A stretch of DNA of 64,000 bases from contig CM050454.1 of assembly GCA_027563935.2 (NCBI GenBank), positions 21,759,501 through 21,823,500 on the forward strand, in the 5' to 3' direction. The number at the start of each line of letters is the position of its first letter. The stretch's first letter is position 1. The stretch is from Costus lasius (lineage: Eukaryota > Streptophyta > Magnoliopsida > Zingiberales > Costaceae). Position numbers and translations under genes: made by a program. The notes beneath the pieces are model-generated. The model had not been told where the DNA came from. It made no database searches and worked only from the letters and a program-made list of their open reading frames with translations. Shown here in pieces: positions 1-11,569 of this stretch.

Positions 1-1260
1 TATGCATGTGAATGTAGCACACACATCTAAATATGCGAGGTGTGAGAGGGAAGAGAGTCTTGAGAAAGAAAAAGAAATAGAATGGAGAAGGAAGACTAAC
101 CATTATGAGTAGATAGAGGTATACACTTGATTAGAAAGGTGGTAGTGGGAACATCAGCCCAAAAGGAGTGGGGAACCTGCATATTAAACATTATGAGCCA
201 CATCAAGATGTGCCTATTTTTATACTTAGCCACTCCATTCTACAAGGAGGTACATAGACAGGTAGTTTGATGAATGAAACCATTGGACTACAAAAGGAGT
301 GAAAACTAGAGTTAGTGTATTTAAGAGCATTACCAATACACAAAACTTGTAATAAGGTACAAAATTGATTCTACTTTTCAACATAATAAGTTTTGAATAC
401 ATTAAAGGCCTCAAACCGAGTTTTTAACAAAAAAATACTAACACATTTTAGAATAGTTATAGATGAATGTTACAAAGTATCGGTGACCATCTTTACCAAA
501 AATAGGACTTACGTCCCCGAAGATCAAAATGCACTAACTAAAAGGGACATGAGCTTCCTTCATGCTGACTTGACAAAAAAGAGGTACAATGATGTTTCCC
601 AATTTGGCAGGTATCACATGGAGAAATAGTGCAAGACGATAAAAATAGAAAATGCTAAATAATAACCGGCGAAGGGTGGCCGAGATGACAATGCAACTTA
701 TATGCATTATAACGAATGGAGATAAGGACTTCATACATGATGGAGAGGATGCATTAAGCATGTATATACCCAATGCCTAGGCCTCCCACCAATCATCGCC
801 TTCGTTTTTAAGTCTTGAAATAGAAAATGGGATGAAGTAAGCATTACAACACTACTAGATGCTTTTGTAAAGGCACAAATAGATAATAGGTTAGTAGGAA
901 ACTTTGGAACATAAAAGATATTAGGGAGAATGATAGTGAAAATGGGGGAAACTGTGTGAATTCCCTCAACTATGTATAAGTGAACCATTGGCTATTGACA
1001 CTGGTGGATGATGATGATCAATGGTTAATAACAAAAACATGAGTTTATTACCTGCCATATGTGAAGATGTACCAAGTATCGATAAATTCCCAAAGGACAC
1101 TAGAGAGTCTATACTAGATAAGTGGCTACGTTGGTGCCTATCGTTATGTAGTAGTCGAGGATGAAAACTTAAAAACTTTCATACTCGTTGGGCTAAAATA
1201 GTAATAGTGTGCTCTAGAGCAATAGCTGAAGAATCCATAAGCCTACGCATGGGGGACAAC
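1..1260 (-). pseudogene. Ty1/copia pol remnant (protease to integrase region)
   Basis: Read on the minus strand, this stretch is a decayed copia polyprotein. Around 988-750 a segment reads like the region after the copia protease (LPNIFYVPKFPTNLLS, then FQDLKTKAMIGG), a hallmark of plant copia pol. Around 250-110 a segment resembles the integrase core (NGVA.YKNRHIL followed by VPHSFWAD). Several stops and frameshifts separate these blocks, so no product is possible. The part from about 1000 to 1260 is only weakly copia-like and the right limit is uncertain. The element continues beyond the left edge; no LTR is visible in the window. Family assignment rests on motif memory. Confidence 0.7.
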
Positions 1261-1289
1261 TAAACTTCTGCCAACATCTTTAAGAAGGA

Positions 1290-1765
1290 TGGTTGATGCG
1301 ATCATAGTAATATATCAAATTCATTACCACCTTCCTCATATATTTATCCAATTCTTTTCTTGAATCTTTCCCTCCAAAATATGTCTTGCACCTTTTAAGC
1401 CTTTCCCTCTTCCTTCTCATTTTTGCAACTCAAAATTTTTCATTCACACTAGAGTCCTCAACATAGATGATTTCAGCTTGTGCATTATCAGTGGTTTGAG
1501 AGTCTTTTTGGGAATCATTCAAATGTTTATAATTGTTGAACATCTCAAATATTGTAGCTTTTACTTCCTTAGCTACAACCATTCCCTTCTCATACTCACA
1601 AAGTACATAACTCTACTTCAACATATTTAAACTTGAGTTTTTGATCAATGTCAAAGTTGTCTTTGAAGTGTCACCAATACTTCACATACATATCTCTCAT
1701 TGCCAGGGCTATCATACTTAAATCAAAGTCTTTATATTTTTGCAACTAGGTTAATAATTTATCAA
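1290..1765 (-). pseudogene. hAT-Ac family transposase remnant
   Basis: On the minus strand this reads as fragments of an Ac-like hAT transposase. From 1765 down, ALAMRDMYVKYW and then LKFKYVEVELCTL match the usual MKEKYDKYW...DPRYKLKYVEF block. Near 1340 the segment SRKELDKYM matches the start of the C-terminal dimerisation region (ELDKYL). Stops and frameshifts interrupt it and the catalytic N-terminal part is absent, so it is a dead fragment. It abuts the MITE at 1825. No terminal inverted repeats of its own were found. Confidence 0.6.
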
Positions 1766-1824
1766 TAATTGGTAATTTCATTACACAAAATATTGAAAGT
1801 TACATGCAAGCTGCCATAAACTAA

Positions 1825-2373
1825 GGCTTTGTTTACTTGGAGGGGAGGAGAAAAAGAAGGGAAGAAAAAGAGAAAGGAAGGAAAACATTGTTATCTGAAA
1901 GTCATGTGTTTAGTTGGTGAATGGGGGAGACGGAGTAGCGACATAAGAGGGAAGTGGCGGTGAGGGCGGGGGCTTCTGATAGGAAGAGGGGAGCAACGAC
2001 GAGGTAACAGGAAAAGGGGAACAACAACTGAAGAGGGGAGTGGCAACGAGAAGTGGGGAGCGGTGGCGATGGTAGGGGCTTTTGATGGGAAGAGGGGAGC
2101 GGCGATGAGAAGAGTGCGGAGGCTTTCGATGGGAAGAAGGGAGGAGGAAGGGCAGGTCAGGGAGAGGGGGTTATGACATTAGAGGAGAAGGGAGAGGGAG
2201 AAGAGCACATGAGCAATGCTTCTCTCTATTTTTCTGCCCGATTTGGGCACATAGTGTTTGGAAGAAAAATTGAAAACCGGGTTTTCCTTCCTTCCATTTT
2301 CCTTCTAAATAAACAAAGGAAAAGAGATTTTTTCTTCCTTTTCTTCCTCTTTTCCCTCCAAGTAAACAAAGTG
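1825..2373. mobile_element. PIF/Harbinger-like MITE, copy 1 (complete)
   Basis: A 549-bp element with terminal inverted repeats GGCTTTGTTTACTTGGAG (left) and CTCCAAGTAAACAAAGTG (right), flanked by the trinucleotide TAA at 1822-1824 and 2374-2376. A TWA target duplication is typical of PIF/Harbinger (Tourist-like) elements. The inverted repeats continue inward as purine-rich (left) and pyrimidine-rich (right) tracts. The core, about 1930-2160, is a GC-rich imperfect minisatellite (GGGGAGCGGCGATGAGAAG-like units) quite unlike the AT-rich surroundings. It encodes no transposase. Relatives lie at 6240 and 28429. Confidence 0.8.
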
Positions 2374-4318
2374 TAAGTGTGAGATTACAAAAGTTTTCTA
2401 AAAATTTAACTGCTTTCCTAGCAGTATCTCAATCTCTACTATTAAACAACTAGATTAATACAATATATCCCTTTAGGGTATTGTATCTTTTCTTCTCTCA
2501 TCTATCTATCTCAGTATCTCTACTCTAACAGTGTTTGTTGCTGATATACAAAATTTGACATCTAATATTTATAAGAAATCATTTTTAAGTAATGAAACTT
2601 AAACTAGTCTCTAAGCAAAGATTGAAAAACTAGTATGTACTAGGCAGTATGGCCTGAGTAGAGACTAGGACATAGACCAAGGTTGCAGTGGAGTAGAAGA
2701 AAAGAAGGAAGAAAGGAGGAGAGGAAAAGGAGGAGGAGAAGAAGAAACAAAAACTCGTCCAGCTCTGCTCATTGCTCATTGCTAATGAACTAAGGTTGTA
2801 GTAGAGTAGAGCAGAAGAAGAGAAGAGAAGAGAAAGAAGAGAAGAGGGAAGAAGCTCATTCGCCTCCACTCATTACTCGCCTGTGAGTCGAGTGGAACCA
2901 TGGATCAATAGTTGGAACCGGTCAATGGAAGCGGAAGCAAAAGCTTGATAGAACCATCACTTGAGGAAGCTTGCAGCAAGTGGAAGCGGCAAACAACTTC
3001 AGTCACTGTGCTTCACTTTGCTGTGAACCTCCTCCTCCTTCTCCACTACTGTTGTGCTTGGTTAAGTCCAAAGTATGAACTATTACATATATATTGGAAG
3101 TAATTTATAATATTATGTTGTACCTTTTTTTCTCATCTTTCGTCTAGTTTAATAATAATCCTCAACTAAAATTGTTTATTAGTAACACAAAATGTGGGGC
3201 TCATGTGATTTAGATAAATTAATACTAAAGTTTATTTTTATTTAAATAAAATTAGATTTCATAATTCTCATATGATTTTACAATTTTTTTATTTTTTTTT
3301 AATTAGAAAATGTAATGATTCATGTGATTCAAAATAAATATGATAGTTATCCTAGTTTATATACATGGTGAGAATTGACTAATTTTTAATTTTACATGTT
3401 CTATTTTATTAATAGTATAAATGTTCTATGAAACCATAGCGGTCTCTCTAAGTGAATTTCATCAAGGAGAATGATAATTGATCTAAAATGAGTCTTTCTA
3501 TAGTGGTAACCCAACTTTTTGATGGTGATCGCTGAAGGATGTTCGACAGGTAAATAACTTTACTGGTGAGATAAACTAGTATCCTAAAACTTGTGTAAAG
3601 CATGTCATGACTGGGGTTTATTTTAGGGCTTAATTCTCATTCCTAAGGGGATCATTATACCCCACTTTAGAAGATGTGGAGAGTTTAAAATTTAGAAAAA
3701 CTTGAATGATACATCCGGGAGATGGTTCTATACAAATCCTATTAAGGCTCTTCTATACGGGATTATCTATAACTATGAACCATGAACTAGAGACACCTTC
3801 AAACTCTCATGAATTGAAAGAACTTGTGCATGACCATAAATGCCCAACCCCATGCCACAATTATCTGCAACCATGTGTGCAATATTTGAAATCAGGCCAA
3901 AGTATTGTTCAGTACCTAGTTTACTCTATTCCTTCCAATTGACATTACCATGCTTTCTCTTAACCTTACGATATAAGCAATGAGCATCATTTCATTGATT
4001 TTAATGTGTTTCAAAAATTTTGAATTTTTGTAGGAGATTGATAGTGTTTCTTAAAGTAAAAAAAAAAAATCAATTTTTTAAAAGGTCTACACTGTTACAT
4101 TTTGTAACTTTTACTTTTTTTAGAAAATAATATTTGTGTACTTTTTAGATTTAATCAGTTTAATTTAACTTGAAGTGGTAGGATGTAAGGGCAGTTTTTT
4201 CTCATGAACAGAGACAAGATCTTTAGAGACACTATTTACAGTTAGGAGTTAGGACCCCTATTCTTTTCTCAGTCTTGAGGTTCCTCCTCAATTTTTTTCA
4301 TTCCTGTTATTTAGTTAT

Positions 4319-4320
<2 letters not shown>
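2374..4320. other. AT-rich intergenic stretch
   Basis: Apart from a purine-rich duplication (2681-2880) nothing is recognised. The short open frame at 2912-3103 has no detectable family signature and no homologue that I know. The rest is AT-rich with short A and T runs. Confidence 0.5.
2681..2880. repeat. purine-rich imperfect tandem duplication
   Basis: Two imperfect copies, about 2681-2780 and 2792-2880, each run from a GGTTG.AGT.GAGTAGA start through a long GAAGAGAAG-type purine tract to a CTCATT...CTCATTGCT-type end. The long frame on the opposite strand is a by-product of the polypyrimidine tract. Confidence 0.55.

Positions 4321-4401
<81 letters not shown>
4321..4401. repeat. 81-nt poly(G) homopolymer
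   Basis: An uninterrupted run of 81 guanines between TTAGTTATTT and TTGAGAAAAC. It lies 545 bp upstream of the esterase start codon. Such a run is far longer than normal plant mononucleotide tracts. Its true length in the genome is uncertain because homopolymers are error-prone in sequencing and assembly. Confidence 0.95.
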
Positions 4402-4403
<2 letters not shown>

Positions 4404-4946
4404 GAGAAAACTAGATTTAACTTATGCAATCGTTGGGTATTTGCATTAGAGAATCTCTAGTTGTATTTTCTAACTTCCTATTTTTTTTATTGTTATTTCC
4501 TTGTTGCAATTCAGATTTCTTGTTTGATTTTTTGTAATTCAATATGTTGAAATTAGGTACTTTTAGTTAGAATTTAGTTCCATTATTTCTTCTTGGAAGG
4601 AATGCGTTTTATATTGGATTTGTGAACTGCTTTAGAACTCTCATTAGCAAGAGGCATATTCTGGCTCAAATAAATGAAATATATTTGTTTTGTTAATTGT
4701 TTGATTTATACTGTTTATTCTAACGTAGCATCATAATGACCAAAGCCTTGGACCTAAACTATTCCTTTTTTAATACAATCGAACATTCTTTAGCTGATTA
4801 TCTAAAGTGTTAAATTGAGTAGTTGAATCCATGCTCTGGAAGTTGTAGGGCTCTTTGGGTTTGTTAATACAATGAATGTCATAGGATTTTTTTTTCATGT
4901 TTTAACAGTACTTCATTGTGTCAATAATACTACATCGTTCAAGAAA
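4402..4946 (+). promoter_or_regulatory. probable 5' region of the esterase gene
   Basis: This 545-bp AT-rich stretch lies between the poly(G) run and the start codon at 4947. It should hold the proximal promoter and 5' untranslated region. I could not assign a convincing TATA box or transcription start, so this call rests on position only. Confidence 0.4.
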
Positions 4947-5899
4947 ATGGAATCAGAAAGGGATGTGTTCGACGAATCTGGACCTATACATCTTACTACA
5001 GTAAACTGGTACATTGTCTATTACTTCTTGCAAATCGTACTTTGACAATGACAATCATCTTTCTCCCCTTAACTTGATGATGCTTGCCTAAATATGTATA
5101 TTACTGCTTCATGGACAAGTTTCATACATGTTGGCTGCTTAAAGGCTGGAGACCAATGCACTTACCATTATTCCAGGTCTTGTGGATTGCTTTTCAGATT
5201 CTTTAAACTTAGTAAGGCTAGGAGCGAGAACAACTACCAATGTTTACACCATGATGAGAAGTGTTGGCTGTGGCTTATACCATAGTTTTAAATACTACTT
5301 CGTATCGGTAAACCAATGTTGGATTTGATGAATATATACTAGTTGTACCAACACATAGTACAATTAGACTAACTCAGTCTAGTTTGGACAAGTTTTTTAG
5401 CTTGGTTTTGCTCCACCTTTTCTATCCCTTGGTTCCTATAAACTTGTATTAAAAAAAAAAGAAAAGAAAATGAAGTTGATCAATTTTCAGGTGTTCATGT
5501 TGAAATTATGCTAAATTTGGGCGCTTATATATTGAATATCATAACTTTAGATGAGAATGAACTAGTTCACTAGTTTATAACTTTAGACGAAATCATCAAA
5601 TTTCAAGAATTTGATAGTGTATAGACAAGTCTACTAGCATTGCTTTTGAACTGGTCTCACCTTTTTTATTCAATCCCTTGTGTTTTGAAAATGTGAAAAA
5701 ATAAAAGAAATATTATTGTGATATATTTGATTAAAATTGAAACCAAAGAATATATAAATCAAAATGTGGTACCTTTCCTTGTTAAAAACACATTCTGGGT
5801 AAATTTTCAAATCAGCTTGACCCTTTTTGCTTTGTTCCACATGTTGTTAAAACGAAAACTAAATAAATTAATCATTATTGTGATATTTACATAAATTAA

Positions 5900-5954
<55 letters not shown>

Positions 5955-6027
5955 ATGACTACCTTCTATGGGATAGCTATAGTAGTAACTAGCATTGATA
6001 TAGACACAAATATTGAGACCGGATATG

Positions 6028-6112
<85 letters not shown>

Positions 6113-9100
6113 CTTTTTATTATATCCTCGGTAGCTAATTTGGGATTATGATGATTTATTCGCTAACTCTAATGAGAGAGTAGCTTTCATTTCTTCATTG
6201 ATGGCTAGACAGATCTTTTGTAATGCCTTTGGGTATTTAGGCTATGTGTCCTTAGAAAGAAGAAAAAACATAGAAAGGATAAAGTTGAAGGGAAGGAAAA
6301 GAAGACATGTGAGAATCACATGATGGTGAGAGAGGAATCAAGCGTGATTGGTGAGCGCTAGCTCAGTGCAGTAGCGGCAGGCGCAAGCTTGGTGCAATAG
6401 TAGAGGGCCTGAGCTCAGTGTAGTGGCAGCTGATGCGATTTTGGCAAGGAGGTAGGAGGCAGGTGCGAGTGCGAGCTTAGTGCAACAGTGACAGGCGCGA
6501 GTTCAGCAAGGAAGCAAAAGGCAGAGGCGAGCTTAGTGAGAGGCAAACGCGAGCTCGACAGGGAGGAGGTGGGAGGTGGATGCGTTCACTGGCGTAGGGA
6601 AAAGGGTGGGGGAAGGGTGGTGCCGGCGAGGAGGGTGGCGCAAGCTCGGGGGCAAGGTGGCAAGGGCGGAAGAGACGGAGAAGATGCCATGTGCTTTTCC
6701 TTCGGTTTCGAGCAGAAATGTCTTTAGGGAAAAAGGGTTAATTTTCCTTCCCTCTGTTTTTTTCCCTCCAAGGAAATGAGAGAAAATTTTGTTTTCTTTC
6801 ATTTCCTCCCCTTTTCCCTCCAAGGAAATACGCCCTAAGAGATATTAAGAACGTCATTGCCGAGATGTTGTTTAAGTTGAGTGGCAGCTCCACCTTTAAA
6901 AATATTGTTACAATTAATGAATGACCAATGATGGCAATTTTCTAGCAATTTCTATGTATGATGTCGTGTGATATCAAAATTATGACTTTTGTGTACCATG
7001 GAATATTGATTAATATATATTAAGTGAGAAAGAAAAGATACGAGAATTTCCTAGAGAAGTGTGAGCGAATTGGTAGAGAATTGACGTATATACGGAGAAA
7101 AACCCTTTCACCTTAAAATATAATTCCAAAAAAGTAAACTGGAATCTAGCATTGTTTTTTTTTTTTAAAAAAAAGGTAAAGCCCAATAGCTAGGTATAAT
7201 TTATCAGTACTAACTGGTAAGTCAATATCAGCTGGTATCAATTTGCAAAATAGCTAGACCGGTATGCATTTGGTTTGTAGACGCCCATGCTTGTACTGAT
7301 ATGAACTAGATGTATGCTTTGTACTGTCAAATGTACACAAAGATAAATGAATTATGAACCTTTTGTGTTTGCCTAGCTCGCACTTATCTATTCTTCTCAA
7401 AATTAATGAGCAAAATTTAGCTTCCGTACGGTTTCCCAAACCTAGTTTCCAAGTACATTTCATGCCACCCAAGTAATTGCAAAAAAAAACAGACCAACAG
7501 ATTTGGACTCCTATCCAACTGATTTTGTCTATGTATTGTTTCTTGTTATTTGTATCTAATATCCTCAGCTTTTATATGGTTCTGGTCTGTCAACTTGGAT
7601 ACAAATTATGCTAGCTCAGTGGCTTATTGGTAAGTAAAATAGCTTACAGGTAAAAAGGTACTTTTTCTAGGGAAGAAATAGTCTGTAGTCTAGGATGTTT
7701 ATTAGTTAGTTTCATCATGCTACAATTAAAAAGGAAACTACTCTCGTTCCACTGAACTTCAAGAGACTAATTTTGCTCAATATCTAATCTTCAGAAATTA
7801 TTATATTTAGCACACTGGTTTTTCGTTAGATGGTCACCTATAGGTGTAGAATTTTAAGCCATGTTTGGTAGACATTTTTTTTTATTTTTAGTTTGGCTGA
7901 AAAAAAATGGGTTCAGAACTTATTTGATAAACAATTTTTTAGCCAAAGCAAAGACTGAAAACTCAAAACTATTACGATATAAAAAGTAGAGAAAAACTAG
8001 AACATAAACAGATAGTTTTGTGCGAAACTCAAATCTTGGAAACAAAATGTACTTGCAAGTATGCCAAATATTTTATTCATGAACCTCCTTTTCTCACTCG
8101 TCATAACTATTTTTGTACACATACCAAATGAGTTATAATGAAACAGAAAACTGAAACTAACAAAGTTTTTAGATTCTCATTTTCGCTGAAAACTGCAAAA
8201 TGCGACATGCATCAAATGTGTTATTATATTTATTCAACAATCCTAGATAGTAACCGTGGTTAAATTACTATCACAAGCTTATATGTTCAAATGGCTTTTA
8301 CAATTCAAGGAATTTCTCACTGCCAGTTAAGAATTCTCAAGAAACATTTGACACTTACATGGACTGTTGGCGTGAACTGGCTCTGACTCTTGCTGTGAGA
8401 AATATGGCATCACTAGATTGCATTTTGACAAGAGAGCAAGTAATAACTACCGACATAACAAAAACTAAGAACTCTTCCGTGCAGAAGAAACGTGTAGTTT
8501 ATGGTCATTTAGGACTTGTTCCTTTTGAGAGCAGAAGACTAGAGAAGTTTATCAACATTTTAATTTTTTGTTAGCTTAGTATTGTCGAACATAATGGAGA
8601 AAATAGATGCTGAAAGGAAAAGAGGAGTACCAACATTTGGTCCGTGGTTAGAATGGCCAAATAAATTTTCATTTATTGATTTTTACTGAAAATATTCTAG
8701 GAACAAGAACCATCGCTTTTTGTCATAGTTACAACTTCAGTTCATATGTTTATGTTCTTCAATGAATGTTCACAGAAAAGAAAAAATCGAGAGCCCCTTA
8801 GTTTAGATTGCATGTGGAAGCCCAACTTCATCAACTGTGATTTCTGAGTAATGGATCTTCAATTATTCGTGTTCTTCTAGTGCAATGCTCCCGCCAACTC
8901 AAGTTTTCAGAATTTTCATAAATATTACAAAATTGTTTTGACTAGGAATTGCCCACACCACCAAAGAGCAGTTATCGCAAGTTTGGTTCAAGGTGCATAT
9001 GTTCTAGAACGTGATCGACAGTTCAACCGGCAAGGTCCTGAGGCTCGGGCTCCTCCTTGGTGGGAGAGTTTCCATTTTGAAGTAATCCGGAAGCTAATTG

Positions 9101-9906
9101 ATGATGCTGATCTCTCCTTCTTTGGGGCTATTTATCAATACAAACCGCCTGCAAGTTTCCAGCTTTCTACAGATAGTAAAGCTCCCAGATTTGTGATCGT
9201 CTTTCGTGGTACAATCACAATGGAAGAATCCATATCTCGAGATATTAAACTGAACCTGCAATTTCTTAAGAATGGTCTCCATCAGACATCCCGCTTTGAG
9301 ATAGGAATGCAAGCTATTCGAGCTTTAGGTGCAACATTCGGATATCAAAATCTATGGATTGCTGGGCATTCTCTGGGAGCAGCCATAGCAATACTTGCAG
9401 GAAAAAATATGGCCAAGGAAGGAATAAATCTTAAGGCCTTTCTATTCAATCCACCATTCTTCTCTGCGCCAGTTGAGAGAATCAAACATAAGAAGGTCAA
9501 AGAAGGCATTCGCATTGCCAGCAGTTTTTTCACCGTGGGACTCACACTGGCTGTGAAAGGCCTTCATCACAAGTCCAACTCCTTCACAATGTTCTCATCA
9601 TGGCTACCATATTTGTTTGTGAACAAGGCTGACGACATTTGCTCTGCTTATATTGGATACTTTGAACATCGCAAAAAGATGGAAGAAATTGGGGCAGGAA
9701 GCATAGAGAAAGTGGCAACAAAGTATTCTGTCAAAGATATTGTTTTAAATGCTTTCGGGATGGAATCGGAATCACCGCATCTGCTTCCATCTGCAAATCT
9801 CACTGTAAATTTGAGTCCTGCTCCAGATTTCCGGAGTGCACACGGAATACACCAATGGTGGTTGCTAGATCTAAATTTACAATCGAAAGAATACCTTTAT
9901 GATTGA
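4947..9906 (+). CDS. alpha/beta-hydrolase, GDSL esterase/lipase At4g10955-like (lipase class 3 fold)
   Basis: Two coding exons: 4947-5008 and 8946-9906, total 1,023 nt, 340 residues plus stop. Exon 1 encodes a short N-terminus with [11 protein letters not shown], the family's typical start. Its last codon (TG) is completed by the first G of exon 2, giving W-N at the junction, with donor GT at 5009 and acceptor AG at 8944-8945. Exon 2 starts with a block close to HHRRSVAASLVQGVYVLERD. The oxyanion-strand motif VFRGT is at about residues 106-110. The nucleophile elbow GHSLG has its serine at about residue 163. Candidate acid residues are D250/D251 (KADDI). AHGIHQWW near the C-terminus holds the likely catalytic His (H320 or H323). 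Databases call such proteins 'GDSL esterase/lipase', but the visible motif is the class 3 lipase GHSLG. Length matches the roughly 350-residue family. It probably hydrolyses acyl esters; the substrate is unknown. No frame defects: this is the only apparently intact gene here. Confidence 0.9.
5903..5949. repeat. (TA)n microsatellite
   Basis: A 47-nt run of alternating T and A in intron 1. Confidence 0.95.
6030..6111. repeat. (TA)n microsatellite
   Basis: An 82-nt run of alternating T and A in intron 1, 80 bp after the first. Confidence 0.95.
6240..6835. mobile_element. PIF/Harbinger-like MITE, copy 2, in the esterase intron
   Basis: About 596 bp. The right end CCAAGGAAATACGCCC reads inward into CCCTTTTCC-type pyrimidine tracts. 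The left end GGCTATGTGTCCTTAGA is a diverged inverted copy followed by purine-rich DNA. Flanks are TTA (6237-6239) and TAA (6836-6838), which fit the TWA preference but differ by one base. The core (6340-6670) is GC-rich with imperfect repeats of GCGAGCTCAGTGCAG-like units. It shows the same architecture as the complete copies at 1825 and 28429. Confidence 0.65.
7858..8220. mobile_element. candidate AT-rich MITE in the esterase intron
   Basis: The left end GCCATGTTTGGTAGACATT and the right end (read inversely CACATTTGATGCATGTCGC) are loosely complementary. Both lead into T-rich tracts with a GTTTTCAGC/GTTTGGCTG-type block. A TTA occurs near the left end and TTA follows the right end, but the boundary is not exact. 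About 363 bp, non-coding. It could be a degenerate Tourist- or hAT-type MITE. Confidence 0.4.
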
Positions 9907-11569
9907 TACTGGACGTCGTATGATTTCTAATGAAGCAATGGACCGTTCAGTACAAATACTGCAGTTAAAATTATACCTTGTAAATGCTTTCTTTGGTTAA
10001 AAAATATCAGAATGCATTATTAACTTAATGTAAAATGTTGTGACTAATAAATGCTATTAAATAATTTAATAGTTTAATGTGATGGGCTAGCTAATGTTTG
10101 CAAAGCGTGTGATATCATCATTGGTGATAAATTTATAAACAAAGAGAACGTAATTGAGTTTTTTGTTTTATTTTCAAAGTTTATAACTTTTATATATCAC
10201 AGAATTGTTGGCGATTGATCCTTGACCTATTCTGACAAAACCATACGACTTAAAATTTATAAGTGTATTGGCAAATTTTTGTTCAGGTGGAAGCTTGTAA
10301 CTCATTTGTTAATTACTAGTAGTTGTTTTCTTCAATTTCTAAGATGATGAATACTTGGTGAGATTCGTCGAAGCTAATGGAATGGAGTACTTAATCCCAA
10401 CCGTGATTGCATGGGAAAGGGGTTGGAACTTTGACTTTCCATGCGTAACCAAATGAAGAAATCAACACTATTCAATCTGCATGGGAAAGTCTCCGAAGCT
10501 TCATGGTAAGCTCTAAGTCTAATGATACAAAGCTGTCGATTGTTTCTTAATTATTGAATCTTAAATCCATTTCCCAAATCCCCATCAGTTGCGTACCTCT
10601 TAAAAATAACATGGAAAATGTCTGTATCAAAGAAAGATATTCCTTTCATATCATTAGTCACAAGAGCATACCTTACAAACGGCATGAAAATTTCAATCAT
10701 AATTTATGTTACTGAAATTGAAATAACTTTATTCAAGGAAAAAATTAAGTAAAAAAGACAGAAAAAGACCCAAAAATGCATCTTTTTTGCCGTAGAGCAT
10801 CTGTTCATAATAATTAGTTAAAAAGCCGATTCTTTGAAAATGGTTCCTAATGGGTAGTCAATATGTTTTAACTGGTAATGACTATAGTTATTGATAACAA
10901 GATCTTGGAGTCAAACCCTGCTCTTATTTGCTGTAAAAAGAAATGTTTCGAGAAGAATTTTATCTTGTTATTCTGGATTCCAAATTTCAGAATAGAGATC
11001 TCTTTTATCGCTAACATGTTGCAATAATCCATTGTTTTCTTAACATAGAATAGCTAGTGTTTTTGGAACTTCTTGATATTTTTATATATTTTTAGATATT
11101 ACACATCATCGAAAAAATAGCTTAAGCTGGGTACCCTAATATGCCATTCACGAATCCTAAAGCCACATGGTGGATGACATGAATCACAATGCCCTCCACT
11201 AACTTTCACGCCTATCTCCACTTGTCACCGTTGCCCGTTACCCATCTTAGCTTAACCTAGTTACAGTTTAATCTCATTCCCACCCAAAAACCTAACCCCA
11301 TGCCTTTTCCTTCGTGCCAAAATCTTACTTCATACCCTAGCTTGTGGGGCTGGCGATTTGATTCCTTCGTCCTTGTCTCCAGCGAAAGTTCCCCCGCTCG
11401 CACCCCATTGTGTCTAGTGAAGGGTCCTAGAAGCTCCCTAATCTTTTCGTCCCGCATCGAAGCTCCAAAGGTCCAGCAAAAGGGATTCATAGCTCCCGCA
11501 AAAAGAAAGTCTTCAAAAAAAAAAAATTCAACAATAGACATATTTATTCATCATTTGTCCTTCTCCCTT
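9907..11569. other. intergenic stretch, 3' of the esterase gene
   Basis: The first part is the presumed 3' untranslated region with a polyadenylation signal at 10046. No recognisable gene or repeat follows. Around 11280-11520 the DNA becomes more GC-rich, with overlapping open frames on both strands (11300-11668 plus, 11257-11541 minus). Neither resembles a known family. This could be flanking DNA or sequence captured by the adjacent transposon. Confidence 0.5.
10046..10051 (+). terminator. candidate polyadenylation signal
   Basis: AATAAA 140 bp after the esterase stop codon, followed by AT-rich sequence. Position fits a plant 3' end signal, although plant signals are loosely defined. Confidence 0.5.

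Larger units (their letters stand above)
5009..8945 (+). other. intron 1 of the esterase gene (3,937 bp)
   Basis: Bounded by GTACATTG at the donor and a TTTTGACTAG acceptor. It contains two AT microsatellites, one PIF/Harbinger-like MITE and one weaker MITE candidate, which account for much of its length. The small open frames inside (5094-5285, 7254-7472 on the other strand, 8359-8574) show no family signature and are not considered genes. Confidence 0.85.

Noticed and set aside
2912..3103. 63-codon open frame near a purine-rich repeat
   Set aside because: No recognisable domain, splice support or homologue; probably chance.
8359..8574. 71-codon open frame before exon 2 of the esterase gene
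   Set aside because: It lies inside intron 1, has no family signature, and the true first exon is at 4947-5008.
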